From Gaiellaceae bacterium (GTDB lineage Bacteria; Actinomycetota; Thermoleophilia; Gaiellales; Gaiellaceae), in assembly GCA_030446625.1 (NCBI GenBank), contig JAUJMY010000017.1:1-64000 (forward strand): DNA of 64,000 bases. The letters run 5' to 3'. Shown piece by piece: positions 51,786-63,331 of the stretch. How positions within the stretch are numbered: the stretch's first letter is position 1; each line of letters opens with the position of its first letter. Under the pieces are notes generated by a model. That model saw only the letters and a program-made list of their open reading frames with translations. It was not told the origin of the DNA and did not search any database. The translations under genes and the position numbers were made by a program.

Positions 51786-53795
51786 GTGCTCGTGCCGGAG
51801 CTGAAGACAGCCGCCGCCTACCAGCCGACGGGCGACCAGCCGACGGCGATCGCGCAGCTTTCGGAGGGATTGCGGGCGGCCGAGCGCTACCAGACGCTGC
51901 TCGGCGCCACCGGCACCGGCAAGACCGCGACGATGGCGTGGATCGTCGAGCAGGTCCAGAAGCCGGCGCTCGTGATCGCCCACAACAAGACGCTCGCCGC
52001 GCAGCTCTGCAACGAGTTCCGCGAGTTCTTCCCGAGCAACGCCGTCGAGTACTTCGTCTCGTACTACGACTACTACCAGCCCGAGGCGTACGTCCCCCAG
52101 GCCGACCTCTACATCGAGAAGGACTCGTCCCGGAACGACGACATCGACCGCCTCCGCCACGCCGCGACCTCGAGCCTCCTCTCGCGCCGCGACGTGATCA
52201 TCGTCGCGTCGGTCTCCTGCATCTACGGCCTCGGCTCGCCCGAGGAGTACGAGAAGCGGGTCGTCTTCCTCAACGTCGGCGAGGAGCAGGACCGCGACCT
52301 CGTCCTGCGCAAGCTGATCGACATCCAGTATGCGCGCAACGACACGATGCTCGGCCGCGGTCGCTTCCGCGTGAAGGGCGACGTGCTCGAGATCCAGCCG
52401 GCCTACTCCGAGACCGCGTACCGGATCTCCTTCTTCGGCGACGAGGTGGAGCAGATCACGCACTTCGACCCGCTGACCGGGGAGGTGTTCGCGCGGCTCG
52501 AGAACATCACGGTCTTCCCGGCGACGCAGTACGTCACGTCCAAGCCGACGGTCGAGCGGGCTGTGCACGAGATCCGCCACGAGCTCGAGGAGCAGGTGAA
52601 GCTGTTCGAGTCGCAGGGACGGATGCTCGAGGCGCACCGGATCCGGCAGCGGACGGAGTACGACCTGGAGATGATGCAGGAGCTCGGCTTCTGCAACGGG
52701 ATCGAGAACTACTCGCGCATCCTCGACGGCAGGCCGCCCGGCTCGGCGCCGCACACGCTGCTCGACTACTTCCCCTCCGACTTCGCCGTCTTCGTCGACG
52801 AGTCGCACCAGACGATCCCGCAGATCGGCGGCATGTACGAGGGCGACCGCTCGCGCAAGCAGACGCTCGTCGACTACGGCTTCCGCCTGCCGAGCGCGAT
52901 GGACAACCGGCCGCAGACCTTCGACGAGTTCCTCTCCATCACGCCGCAGATCGTCTTCGTGTCGGCGACGCCGGGCGAGTACGAGCGCTCGCACTCCGCG
53001 CGGATCGTCGAGCAGATCGTCCGGCCGACGGGGATCATCGACCCCGACGTCGAGGTCCGCGAGACCAAGAACCAGATCGACGACCTGATGAACGAGATCC
53101 GCACGCGGGTCGACCGCGACGAGCGGACGCTGGTGACCACGCTCACCAAGAAGATGAGCGAGGACCTGACGGACTACCTGCTCGAGATGGGCTTCCGCGT
53201 CCGCTACCTGCACTCCGAGATCGACACGCTCGAGCGGATCCAGATCATCCGCGAGCTGCGCCTCGGCGAGTACGACGTGCTCGTCGGCGTGAACCTCCTG
53301 CGCGAGGGGCTCGACCTGCCGGAGGTCTCGCTCGTCGCCGTGCTCGACGCGGACAAGGAGGGCTTCCTGCGCGGGAAGACGGCGCTGATCCAGACGATCG
53401 GGCGCGCCGCGCGGAACGTCAACGGGAAGGTCCTGCTCTACGCCGACAAGCTGACGGAGGCGATCAAGGGGGCCATGGACGAGACCGAGCGCCGGCGCGC
53501 GGTCCAGCTCGCCTACAACGAGGAGCACGGGATCACGCCGGAGCAGATCGTCAAGGGCGTCTCCGACATCGCGGAGTTCCTCGCGCTCGAGTCGCCGACG
53601 GTGCCAGGGCGGCGCCGGAAGGGGCGCAAGGTCGAGGGGATGGACCGGGGCGAGCTCGAGCGGCTCGTCGTGACGCTCGAGGAGGAGATGTTCGCCGCCG
53701 CCGAGGAGCTCCGGTTCGAGTACGCGGCGAAGCTGCGGGACGAGATCAAGGAGCTCCGGCGCGAGCTTCTCGCGGTCGCCGAGACGGCAGCGTAG
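51786..53795 (+). CDS. uvrB: UvrABC excinuclease subunit B
   Basis: The 669-residue product (667 if started at GTG 51792) is the damage-verifying helicase-like subunit of nucleotide excision repair. Walker A is [18 protein letters not shown]; the beta hairpin [40 protein letters not shown] and [10 protein letters not shown] are diagnostic, and a UvrC-binding coiled coil ([20 protein letters not shown]) closes it. A TACCCT box (51780-51785) ends 6 nt before GTG 51792, favouring that start as leaderless. No SOS box is seen here. Confidence 0.96.
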   Translation: MLVPELKTAAAYQPTGDQPTAIAQLSEGLRAAERYQTLLGATGTGKTATMAWIVEQVQKPALVIAHNKTLAAQLCNEFREFFPSNAVEYFVSYYDYYQPEAYVPQADLYIEKDSSRNDDIDRLRHAATSSLLSRRDVIIVASVSCIYGLGSPEEYEKRVVFLNVGEEQDRDLVLRKLIDIQYARNDTMLGRGRFRVKGDVLEIQPAYSETAYRISFFGDEVEQITHFDPLTGEVFARLENITVFPATQYVTSKPTVERAVHEIRHELEEQVKLFESQGRMLEAHRIRQRTEYDLEMMQELGFCNGIENYSRILDGRPPGSAPHTLLDYFPSDFAVFVDESHQTIPQIGGMYEGDRSRKQTLVDYGFRLPSAMDNRPQTFDEFLSITPQIVFVSATPGEYERSHSARIVEQIVRPTGIIDPDVEVRETKNQIDDLMNEIRTRVDRDERTLVTTLTKKMSEDLTDYLLEMGFRVRYLHSEIDTLERIQIIRELRLGEYDVLVGVNLLREGLDLPEVSLVAVLDADKEGFLRGKTALIQTIGRAARNVNGKVLLYADKLTEAIKGAMDETERRRAVQLAYNEEHGITPEQIVKGVSDIAEFLALESPTVPGRRRKGRKVEGMDRGELERLVVTLEEEMFAAAEELRFEYAAKLRDEIKELRRELLAVAETAA

Positions 53796-53812
53796 GCGCT
53801 AGGGTCCGGCGC

Positions 53813-54313
53813 GTGCTCGGCGGGATCCTCGGCATCGTCGTCGGCGGGTTCGTGATCGGGGCGCTCGCACGCCTCGCGCTGCCGGGGCCGGACCCGCTCC
53901 CCGTGTGGCTGACGATCGCCCTCGGCGCGGTCGGCTCCGTCGTCGGCGGATTCGTCACGAGCGCCGTCGTCGCGCCGCCGAACGAGAACGACCCCGAGGG
54001 CGTGGGGAGCGTCCTGCTCGTCTACTTCGCGGCCGCGACGTTCGCCGCGACGGTGATCCTGATCCTGTACAGGCGCGTCGTGCAGAAGCGCCCGATCACC
54101 GGCCCCGACGCGCACCGCCTGCCGTTGCGCGCGCGGGGGCTGAACCGCATCGCGCGCCGCGAGGAGCATCGCTTCGTCGCCGACACCGCGGACGCGGATT
54201 CGAGCGAGCCGACGATCAACCAGCTCGTGAAGCTCGTCGCGCTCCGTGACGCCGGGAAGATCGACGCCGATGAGTTCGAGCGACGGAAGGCCGCGCTCGT
54301 CGCCGCGCTCTAG
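53813..54313 (+). CDS. Membrane protein with GlsB/YeaQ-like helices and a C-terminal SHOCT domain
   Basis: The 166-residue product starts at GTG 53813. Three hydrophobic helices (ILGIVVGGFVIGALARLALP, WLTIALGAVGSVVGGFVTSA, VLLVYFAAATFAATVILILY) resemble the YeaQ/GlsB family. The last 30 residues (LVKLVALRDAGKIDADEFER) are a SHOCT motif, an oligomerisation element. The function is unknown. A second, smaller YeaQ/GlsB-type gene lies just downstream. Confidence 0.8.
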   Translation: MLGGILGIVVGGFVIGALARLALPGPDPLPVWLTIALGAVGSVVGGFVTSAVVAPPNENDPEGVGSVLLVYFAAATFAATVILILYRRVVQKRPITGPDAHRLPLRARGLNRIARREEHRFVADTADADSSEPTINQLVKLVALRDAGKIDADEFERRKAALVAAL

Positions 54314-54370
54314 GGGATTCCGCCCGCGCAGGCGGGTTTGAGGACCGTTGGGCGCGGAGACAACAGCCGC

Positions 54371-54632
54371 ATGGAGATCATCTGGTACATCATCGTCGGC
54401 GCGATCGTCGGCGCGCTCGGACGCCTCATCAACCCCGGGCGTGACCCGATGGGGTGGCTGCTCGGGGTGGCTGCTCACGATCGGAATCGGCATCGTGTCC
54501 CTACTGATCGTGGGGCTCCTGCTCCCGATCGAGAGCACGATCCTGAAGATCATCATCGGTGCGATTATCGCCGCCATCCTCGTCACGCTCGTCCAGCGGC
54601 TGATGGGCGGCGACCGGCGGGCGACCGTCTAG
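54371..54632 (+). CDS. GlsB/YeaQ/YmgE family stress membrane protein, frameshifted by a 13-bp duplication
   Basis: From ATG 54371 the frame reads MEIIWYIIVGAIVGALGRLI and NPGRDPMGWLL, then loses sense. The rest (TIGIGIVSLLIVGLLLPIES, then IIIGAIIAAILVTLVQRLMG) is in another frame to 54632. The 13-bp sequence GGGGTGGCTGCTC occurs twice in tandem (54451-54463, 54464-54476). Deleting one copy joins both parts into a normal 82-residue protein with three helices. The duplication may be a reversible slippage event or an artefact. Confidence 0.82.
54451..54476. repeat. 13-bp perfect tandem duplication
   Basis: GGGGTGGCTGCTC is repeated head to tail without any intervening base; 13 equals 1 modulo 3, the exact frame difference of the two gene parts around it. 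Confidence 0.9.
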
Positions 54633-55459
54633 CTCGACTCAGGCTCGAACGAAAGGGGCTCACGGCCGCGCGGGAATCGCCGCTCGGCCGTGAGCGCCCA
54701 CCCGTCGTCGCGCCAGATGTACGTCTCGATGTGCACCTTGTCTCGCTCGACCTCGTAGACGTGGAGCCCGCGCGCCTCGCCGCGCCGGTTCGGCCGCGGC
54801 TGGCCGAGCCCCGGTGCGATCGAGACGGTGACGCCGCGCTCGCCGCCGGCCGTGGAGAGCTCGAACTCGCGCCGCTCGCTGATCGCCGCCTGGTGGATGT
54901 GGCCGGCGAGCACGAGCTCCGCGCCTGCCTCGACGAGCGAGGCCAGCACGTGATTCCGCTTCGCGACCGGCTTCTTCGCCGAGCGCCACGGTGCGCCGAG
55001 CAGGTGGTGGTGCAGCGTCACGATCCGGAACGCTCCGCCCGGCGCCTCGCGCAGCTCTGCCGCCGCCCAGTCGAGCTGGCTCTGGCGCACGCCGCCCGAC
55101 TGGTGGCGCCACGCGCGGACCGAGTTCAGCCCGACGATGAACAGCCGGTCGGAGCGGTAGACGGGCTGCGTCGTCCCCCAGAGCCGCTCGAACTCGGCGA
55201 ACGTGCTCGTGAACCGCGCGGGGAACGTGTACGGGATGTCGTGGTTGCCCGGGATCGCGTGCAGGGGCAGCTCGAAGCTGCGCAGGAAGCGCGCCGCGCG
55301 CTCGTGCTGTTCGCGCCGTCCCCGGTGCGTCAGGTCGCCGCTCGCGACGATCAGCTCCGGGCGCAGGCGCTCGATCAGCTGCGCGAGCGCGCCCTCGACC
55401 ATCGGGTCCTCGCGCGTCCCCGTGTGGAGGTCCGAGACGTGGAGGACGCGTGTCGCCAC
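54629..55459 (-). CDS. Calcineurin-like metallophosphoesterase
   Basis: The 276-residue product starts at GTG 55459. The metal-binding motifs are in order: VLHVSDLHTG, IVASGDLTHRG, HAIPGNHDIPY, IVTLHHHLLG and LVLAGHIHQA. It belongs to the class III cyclic-nucleotide phosphodiesterase-like group; the substrate is not known. It is convergent with the YeaQ gene and divergent from a small membrane protein gene. Confidence 0.9.
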   Translation of the reverse strand: MATRVLHVSDLHTGTREDPMVEGALAQLIERLRPELIVASGDLTHRGRREQHERAARFLRSFELPLHAIPGNHDIPYTFPARFTSTFAEFERLWGTTQPVYRSDRLFIVGLNSVRAWRHQSGGVRQSQLDWAAAELREAPGGAFRIVTLHHHLLGAPWRSAKKPVAKRNHVLASLVEAGAELVLAGHIHQAAISERREFELSTAGGERGVTVSIAPGLGQPRPNRRGEARGLHVYEVERDKVHIETYIWRDDGWALTAERRFPRGREPLSFEPESS

Positions 55460-55488
55460 CGCCGGAGGAGGCTATACAGTGAGCGAGC

Positions 55489-55728
55489 GTGGCCGACGAA
55501 TCCGCCGAGATCTTCGACGACCTCTACCTCGGCGTGCGCGCGGGCGGCGCGCTCCGCAAGCAGCGTCGCGGCGAGCCGCTCACGACGGAGGAGCAGGAGG
55601 CGCTTGGCCGCTGGCAGCGCCTGTCGCCCTGGCGCAAGGGATTCGCGATCGGCGCCTTCGGCGTCGGCACCTTCGGGCTCGGGTTCACGCTCGGCGGCCT
55701 CATCTTCGGCCGCTGGCGGAAGGCGTGA
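55489..55728 (+). CDS. Small single-helix membrane protein
   Basis: The 79-residue product starts at GTG 55489. The N-terminal half is soluble (AEIFDDLYLGVRAGGALRKQ) and the C-terminal third is one membrane helix (GFAIGAFGVGTFGLGFTLGG) followed by basic residues. A TATACA -10 box lies 10 nt upstream. The function is unknown. Confidence 0.7.
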   Translation: MADESAEIFDDLYLGVRAGGALRKQRRGEPLTTEEQEALGRWQRLSPWRKGFAIGAFGVGTFGLGFTLGGLIFGRWRKA

Positions 55729-55736
55729 GCGCCTAG

Positions 55737-56801
55737 CTAAACCGTCTCCGCGTCCTTGGCGGGGAAGATCACCGTCGGCACGTCCTCCTCCGCGGGATTT
55801 TTGTCGAGCACGATCACGTCGATCAGCGTCGCGATGACGGCCGCGATCGGGATGGCGAGGAGGACGGCGAACTCGCCGAAGAGGAGCGCGACCGCGCTGA
55901 CGGAGAAGAGCACGAGAAGCGGCGAGAGGCCGACCGCTTCGCCGAGCACGCGCGGGATTACGATGTAGTCCTCGATCAGGCGCACGACGAGAACGACCAC
56001 GCCGGCCGCGAGCGCGAGCTTCCACGAGACGGTGAGGCCGACGGCCACCGCGAGCGCGCCGGCCGCGAGCGGCCCGATCACGGGGATGATCTCGACGACC
56101 CCCGCGAACGCGCCGATCAGGATCCAGAACGGCAGGCCGATCGCCCAGAAGATGAACGACAGTACGGTTCCCACGAGCAGGATCAGCAGGAGCTGCCCGC
56201 GGACGTACGCCCCGAGCTTCGCGTCGATCAGGTCCCACGTGTCGCGCACCTTCTTGCGCCGCGGACGCGGCAGCAGCGACGTGACGAGCCTCATCGCCTG
56301 CTCGCGCTCGTAGATCCAGTACGCGGCCATCGCGAGGACGAAGAACGTCGCGATCGCGATCTCGAAGCCGATCAGCCCCGCCTCGAGCGCCGGCTCCGCG
56401 AGCTCGGTCGCCGCGGGAAGGTCCTCGAGTCGCTCCTGGAGCCCGACGAGGAAGCGACGCTCGAGCCCGGTGGCCTCGTCGGCGGCCTGCTCCAGCTCGG
56501 AGCTCGAGCGAGGCAGGTCCTCGATCGCCTCGCCGACCTGCGTGAGCGCGCGCGGCACGACGGCCCAGAGCAGGAGCGCGATCATCGCGAAGAGGCCGAC
56601 GTAGTGGGCGGCGATGCCGAGCGCGCGAGGGACTCCGGAGCGCCGGAGCCCGTCGACCCCCGGTCGCATCGCGGCCGCGATGATGAATGCCAGAAAGAGC
56701 AGCGCGATCAGGAGCCGCATCTTCCAGAGCGCGAGCGCGATCACGACCACCGCGCCGATCACGACTGCAGCGACGAACGCGCGCCGGGCGGTCTCGGCCA
56801 T
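55737..56801 (-). CDS. AI-2E family transporter
   Basis: The 354-residue product starts at ATG 56801. Eight hydrophobic segments, the block GQLLLILLVGTVLSFIFWAI, and the family motif GLPFWILIGAFAGVVEIIPV with VIGPLAAGALAV identify the AI-2E/PerM exporter family. Members export autoinducer-2 or act as ion antiporters; which applies here is unknown. Longer frames upstream overlap the divergent gene and are unlikely. Confidence 0.9.
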   Translation of the reverse strand: MAETARRAFVAAVVIGAVVVIALALWKMRLLIALLFLAFIIAAAMRPGVDGLRRSGVPRALGIAAHYVGLFAMIALLLWAVVPRALTQVGEAIEDLPRSSSELEQAADEATGLERRFLVGLQERLEDLPAATELAEPALEAGLIGFEIAIATFFVLAMAAYWIYEREQAMRLVTSLLPRPRRKKVRDTWDLIDAKLGAYVRGQLLLILLVGTVLSFIFWAIGLPFWILIGAFAGVVEIIPVIGPLAAGALAVAVGLTVSWKLALAAGVVVLVVRLIEDYIVIPRVLGEAVGLSPLLVLFSVSAVALLFGEFAVLLAIPIAAVIATLIDVIVLDKNPAEEDVPTVIFPAKDAETV

Positions 56802-56841
56802 ACCAGGGATTTCTCGCCGCGGGCCGAAAGCCGCAAACGCG

Positions 56842-57264
56842 ATGCTCGCGCCCGGAGAGCGGATCTGCCTCGAGACGCGCCGGCACGGCGTCGTCCTCGC
56901 ACGCCCGCTCGCCGAGGCGGTCCTCCTCGCGGGCCTAGGGGGCTTCCTCGTCAGCCGGCCGTGGCCGGTGCCGTTGCTCGGCGCCTTCGCGGCAGTCGTC
57001 GGCGCCACCGTCGCGCTGCGCGCGGTCTGGCGCTGGGAGCGCACGCGGATCCTCGTGACGACGCAGAGACTGCTCCTCGTGGACGGAACGCTGCGACGCC
57101 GGAGCGCCGCGCTCCGCCTCGACCGCGTCGGGACGATCGAGGTCGAGCAGAACGTCGCCGGGCGCCTTCTCGGCTACGGCACCCTCGTCGCGGGCGAGCT
57201 GGAGATCCCGTACGTCGCAGAGCCGCGCCGCGTCTACGGCCTCGTCGCGCGCCTCGGCGCGTAA
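56842..57264 (+). CDS. Membrane-anchored bacterial PH domain protein
   Basis: The 140-residue product starts at ATG 56842. Two hydrophobic helices (AEAVLLAGLGGFLVSRPWPV, PLLGAFAAVVGATVALRAVW) are followed by the PH fold: RILVTTQRLLLVDGTLRRRS, DRVGTIEVEQNVAGRLLGYG, TLVAGELEIPYV. Such proteins resemble YdbS/YdbT. The function is unknown. It is divergent from the AI-2E gene. Confidence 0.82.
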   Translation: MLAPGERICLETRRHGVVLARPLAEAVLLAGLGGFLVSRPWPVPLLGAFAAVVGATVALRAVWRWERTRILVTTQRLLLVDGTLRRRSAALRLDRVGTIEVEQNVAGRLLGYGTLVAGELEIPYVAEPRRVYGLVARLGA

Positions 57265-57293
57265 GCCGCGGCCCGCGCGCGCAGCGAAACAAC

Positions 57294-57308
57294 AAGGGTC
57301 TGACCCTT
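57294..57308. repeat. REP-like palindrome next to the RAYT gene
   Basis: AAGGGTC (57294-57300) and GACCCTT (57302-57308) form a perfect stem around a single T, about 100 bp upstream of the RAYT gene. RAYT enzymes act on short palindromes of this kind, so it may be a substrate. Confidence 0.45.
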
Positions 57309-57404
57309 CGCGTTGGCTCTTTCGGCCCTGGCGGGCGTGCCGAGAGTGTGACGGTTCATCCACATTCGCGGCGACTCGGGCAGCGAGGAGGTACGTTCGT
57401 CGCC

Positions 57405-57848
57405 ATGCCTCGTCTGCTGCGCACGGCGCTGCCGGACGGGTTCTTTCACGTCACGGCGCGTGGTGTCGAGCAGCGGACGATCTTCGAGGACGACGACGAC
57501 CGCGGCGTGTTCCTCGAGCTCCTCGCACGAACCATCGAGCGCTACCGCTGGGAGTGCCACGCGTTCTGCCTGATGGGCAACCACTACCACGTCGTGCTCG
57601 AGGCGACGCGCGCCGATCTTTCCACCGGCTGCCAGTGGCTGAACGGGCGCTACGGGCAACTCTTCAACAAGCGCCACGCGCGCTCCGGGCACCTATTTGG
57701 GGCGCGCTTCGCCTCATGGATCCTCGCGGACGACGAGCACCTCGCGGCCGCCTGCCGCTACGTCCTCTTGAACCCCGTCCGTGCCGGCCTCTGCCGGCGC
57801 ACCCACGAGTGGCGCTGGAGCGGGAGCCGCTACGCCCGGACGCCCTAG
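57405..57848 (+). CDS. REP-associated tyrosine transposase (RAYT, IS200-like)
   Basis: The 147-residue product starts at ATG 57405. It contains FFHVTARGVEQRTIFEDDDD, the metal-binding HUH motif CLMGNHYHVVLE (His60 and His62), and RYVLLNPVRAGLCRR with the conserved Tyr119. These single-strand transposases are linked to REP palindromes rather than to full insertion sequences. A 9-bp GTACGTTCG occurs on both sides (57391-57399 and 57855-57863), though the right copy is part of the uvrA SOS box. No inverted-repeat ends are visible. Confidence 0.9.
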   Translation: MPRLLRTALPDGFFHVTARGVEQRTIFEDDDDRGVFLELLARTIERYRWECHAFCLMGNHYHVVLEATRADLSTGCQWLNGRYGQLFNKRHARSGHLFGARFASWILADDEHLAAACRYVLLNPVRAGLCRRTHEWRWSGSRYARTP

Positions 57849-57849
57849 A

Positions 57850-57863
57850 CGAACGTACGTTCG
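57850..57863 (+). promoter_or_regulatory. LexA (SOS) box of uvrA
   Basis: CGAACGTACGTTCG is a perfect palindrome and matches the Gram-positive LexA consensus CGAAC(R)N(R)(Y)GTTCG type. It overlaps the -35 position (TAGACG at 57846-57851) and the spacer of the uvrA promoter, whose -10 is TAAACT at 57869-57874. Confidence 0.85.
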
Positions 57864-57868
57864 ACAGC

Positions 57869-57874
57869 TAAACT
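57869..57874 (+). promoter_or_regulatory. -10 element of uvrA
   Basis: TAAACT lies 17 bp behind the TAGACG -35 and ends 9 nt before the uvrA ATG at 57884, giving a leader of only a few bases. Confidence 0.6.
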
Positions 57875-57883
57875 ACCCGCTGC

Positions 57884-60793
<2,910 letters not shown>

Positions 60794-60800
60794 CGCGACG

Positions 60801-60923
60801 TCAGTCGACGACGAGCGCGACGACGAGCACGAGCAGCACGAGCACGGCGACGATGATCGCGCCCGTGACCCACGTCGCCGGTCCGGCGCCCGGGGCGGCT
60901 GCCTGATCCGGCGGTGGGCTCAT
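60801..60923 (-). CDS. Small single-helix membrane protein
   Basis: The 40-residue product starts at ATG 60923; an in-frame GTG two codons earlier is also possible. A Pro/Ala-rich N-terminus is followed by one hydrophobic helix (WVTGAIIVAVLVLLVLVVAL). It is convergent with uvrA. Such tiny membrane proteins are easily missed; I cannot assign a role. Confidence 0.5.
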   Translation of the reverse strand: MSPPPDQAAAPGAGPATWVTGAIIVAVLVLLVLVVALVVD

Positions 60924-61040
60924 CGTCACGTCATCGCCGACGCGCTCCGTCGGCGTCGCGTCGGGAGGCCCGCTCTGGCCGTCGGTGGCCACGCCGGCCT
61001 TGGTTTCCGCGCGCGCGGTCGCCAAACGTGAGCCCGGCAC

Positions 61041-61046
61041 TACGCT
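61041..61046 (+). promoter_or_regulatory. -10-like element of the Yip1-like gene (leaderless arrangement)
   Basis: TACGCT ends 6 nt before the GTG start at 61053 and no ribosome site is present. Confidence 0.4.
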
Positions 61047-61052
61047 TCGGTC

Positions 61053-61700
61053 GTGGACGGATCGGTACCTGCGAGCGTCGCACCGGAGCGGGATTGGTGG
61101 CTGCGCGCGCTGCTCGTGCTCCAGAGCCCGCGCGCGGTCTTCGCCGCGCTGCGTGACGACTCCGACGAGGCGGCACAGGCTCGCCAGGAGCCGCTGACCG
61201 CGATCGTCTTCCTCGCGGGCGTCGGCGGCGTCCTCGCGACGAGCGTCACGCGCGGCCTGTTCGACGATCCGGAGTTCGACGCGTTGCTCCTCCCGGTGTG
61301 GGCGATCGTCGCCGGCGCGATCCACGGCGTCGCCGCCTACTTCGTCGTCGGCGCGCTCGCGTTCGTCGGATCGAGCTTCGCGGGCAGCCTCGGCTCGTAC
61401 CGGCGCACGCGTCACGTCCTCGGGTACGCGGCCGTACCGGTCGCACTCTCGCTCCTCGTCTGGCCGGTGCGGCTCGCGCTCCACGGCGGCGACACGTTCA
61501 GGCGCGGCGGCTCCGACGCGGGACTCGGCAACGCCGTCTTCGAGGTGCTCCTCGCCGGATTCGTCGCGTGGGCGGTCGTGCTGCTCGCGATCGGGATCCG
61601 CACCGTCCACGGGTGGGGCTGGCCGCGGGCGCTCGCCGCGACCGCGCTGCCCGCGCTCGTTCCGGCGCTAGCGCTTGCGCGCGCGTACGGGCTCGTCTAG
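61053..61700 (+). CDS. Yip1-like membrane protein
   Basis: The 215-residue product starts at GTG 61053. A short soluble N-terminus with LQSPRAVFAALRDDSDEAAQ, then five hydrophobic helices with short loops (for example LLLPVWAIVAGAIHGVAAYF and FEVLLAGFVAWAVVLLAIGI), follow the layout of bacterial YIP1-domain proteins. The function is unknown. Its end overlaps panB by 33 bp on the other strand. Confidence 0.7.
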   Translation: MDGSVPASVAPERDWWLRALLVLQSPRAVFAALRDDSDEAAQARQEPLTAIVFLAGVGGVLATSVTRGLFDDPEFDALLLPVWAIVAGAIHGVAAYFVVGALAFVGSSFAGSLGSYRRTRHVLGYAAVPVALSLLVWPVRLALHGGDTFRRGGSDAGLGNAVFEVLLAGFVAWAVVLLAIGIRTVHGWGWPRALAATALPALVPALALARAYGLV

Positions 61701-62558
61701 ATCGAGCGCCGCCGTCAGCTCCGCGAGCTCGGCGTCGTCCATCGCGTACGCGTGCTGCTCCTCCGGGAAGGCGCCGGACCTGACGTCGGCGGCGTACGCG
61801 TCGAGCGCGTCGCGGATCTCGCGCGAGAGGTTCGCGTAGCGCTTCACGAAGCGCGGCAGATGCCCTTCGCTCAGCCCGAGCACGTCGTGGTACACGAGCA
61901 CCTGGCCGTCGGCCGCGGGGCCCGCGCCGATGCCGATCGTCGGCACCGACACGCGTTCGGTGACGAGCGCCGCGACCGGAGCCGGCACCGCTTCGAGCAC
62001 GATCGCGAAGCAGCCGGCGGCCTCGAGCTCGCGCGCGCCGGCGACGAGCTCCAGCGCCTTGGCGGCAGTGCGGCCCTGCGTCTTGAAGCCGCCGAGCATC
62101 GTCGCCGACTGGGGCGTCAGCCCGACGTGCCCCATCACCGGGATGCCCGCCGCAACGACCGCGCGGACGCGCGACACCGACGGCCCGGCGCCCTCCAGCT
62201 TCACGGCGTCGGCTCCCGCCTCCTTCACGAAGCGGATCGCGTTCCGGACCGCGTCCTCGTCCGAGACCTGATACGAGCCGAACGGCATGTCGCCGACGAC
62301 GAGCGGCCGGCGCGCCGCCCGCGCGACCGTCCGCGTCAGGAACAGCATCTCGTCCATCGTCACCGGCACCGTCGTGCCCTCGTGTCCCAGCACGACCATC
62401 GCCGCCGTGTCGCCGACGAGCACGACGTCGATCCCGGCGTCCTCCGCAAACCGCGCGCCCGGCGCGTCGTAGGCGGTGACCATCACGATCTTGTCGCCCC
62501 GGCGCTTCATCTCCGCGAGCTCGGGAAGCGACAGCTTGCCCTTCGGTGGCGCGCTCAT
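61668..62558 (-). CDS. panB: 3-methyl-2-oxobutanoate hydroxymethyltransferase
   Basis: The 296-residue product makes ketopantoate from ketoisovalerate and methylene-tetrahydrofolate. Motifs: KIVMVTAYDAPGARFAEDAG, DVVLVGDTAAMVVLGHEGT, GDMPFGSYQ, AVKLEGAG, PVMGHVGLTPQSA and TIGIGAGPAADGQVLVYHD. A C-terminal extension of about 35 residues is rich in Ala, Glu and Arg. panC precedes it with a 4-bp overlap. Confidence 0.95.
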   Translation of the reverse strand: MSAPPKGKLSLPELAEMKRRGDKIVMVTAYDAPGARFAEDAGIDVVLVGDTAAMVVLGHEGTTVPVTMDEMLFLTRTVARAARRPLVVGDMPFGSYQVSDEDAVRNAIRFVKEAGADAVKLEGAGPSVSRVRAVVAAGIPVMGHVGLTPQSATMLGGFKTQGRTAAKALELVAGARELEAAGCFAIVLEAVPAPVAALVTERVSVPTIGIGAGPAADGQVLVYHDVLGLSEGHLPRFVKRYANLSREIRDALDAYAADVRSGAFPEEQHAYAMDDAELAELTAALDLDEPVRARKR

Positions 62559-63331
62559 TTGGCCTCTCCGTCCAGCACCACGTTGTCGATCAGGCGCGTC
62601 GACCCGACGCGGATGGCCGCGACGAGCACGCGGGGCTCGAACTCCGCGACCTCGACGTACTCGACGTCCAGCCCCGAGAGGAGCTCGCGCGCGCGCTCGG
62701 GATCCTTCGTCGCGAGCGCCCGCGGCAGCGCGAGCGCGCGCTCCCGCTCCTCAGGCAAGAGCAGGACGTTCCGCGACGAGAGCGCGAGCCCGTCGCGGTC
62801 CCGGACGGTGGGGAGGACGCGGAGCTCGAGATTGAGGTCGAGGTCGAGGTCGCACACCATCCGCCGCACGACGGCGACCTGCTGCGCGTCCTTCTGACCG
62901 AAGTACGCGCGGCTCGGGCGGACGATGTTGAAGAGCTTCAGGCACACGGTGGCGACCCCGCGGAAGTGGCCCGGCCGGAACTGACCCTCGAGAATCGAAC
63001 CGAGCTGCTCGACCTCGACCCACGTCTGGTAGCCCGGCGGGTACATCTCGCCCGGCGGCGGTGCGAACACGACGTCGGCGCCTGCGTCCGCCGCCAGCCG
63101 CCCGTCGCGTTCCTCGTCCCGGGGATACCGGTCGAGATCGGCGGCGTCGAACTGGGCGGGATTGACGAACAGGCTGACGACGACGAAGTCGCACTCGTCG
63201 CGGGCTGTCCGGAAGAGCGCGAGATGTCCCTCGTGGAACGCGCCCATCGTCGGTACGAGCCCGATCTCGGAGCCGTGGCGAAGCGGCTCGAGCGCCTGCC
63301 GCAGCTCGTGGATCGTCCTGACGAGCTTCAC
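62555..63331 (-). CDS. panC: Pantothenate synthetase
   Basis: The 258-residue product starts at GTG 63331. GLVPTMGAFHEGHLALFRTA is the nucleotide-binding HIGH region, VVSLFVNPAQFDAADLDRYP and GQFRPGHFRGVATVCLKLFN bind substrates, and RDRDGLALSSRN is the KMSKS-like loop. It joins pantoate and beta-alanine with ATP. The C-terminal domain is about 20 residues shorter than usual. The upstream DUF2520 gene overlaps its start by 4 bp. Confidence 0.94.
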   Translation of the reverse strand: MKLVRTIHELRQALEPLRHGSEIGLVPTMGAFHEGHLALFRTARDECDFVVVSLFVNPAQFDAADLDRYPRDEERDGRLAADAGADVVFAPPPGEMYPPGYQTWVEVEQLGSILEGQFRPGHFRGVATVCLKLFNIVRPSRAYFGQKDAQQVAVVRRMVCDLDLDLNLELRVLPTVRDRDGLALSSRNVLLLPEERERALALPRALATKDPERARELLSGLDVEYVEVAEFEPRVLVAAIRVGSTRLIDNVVLDGEAK

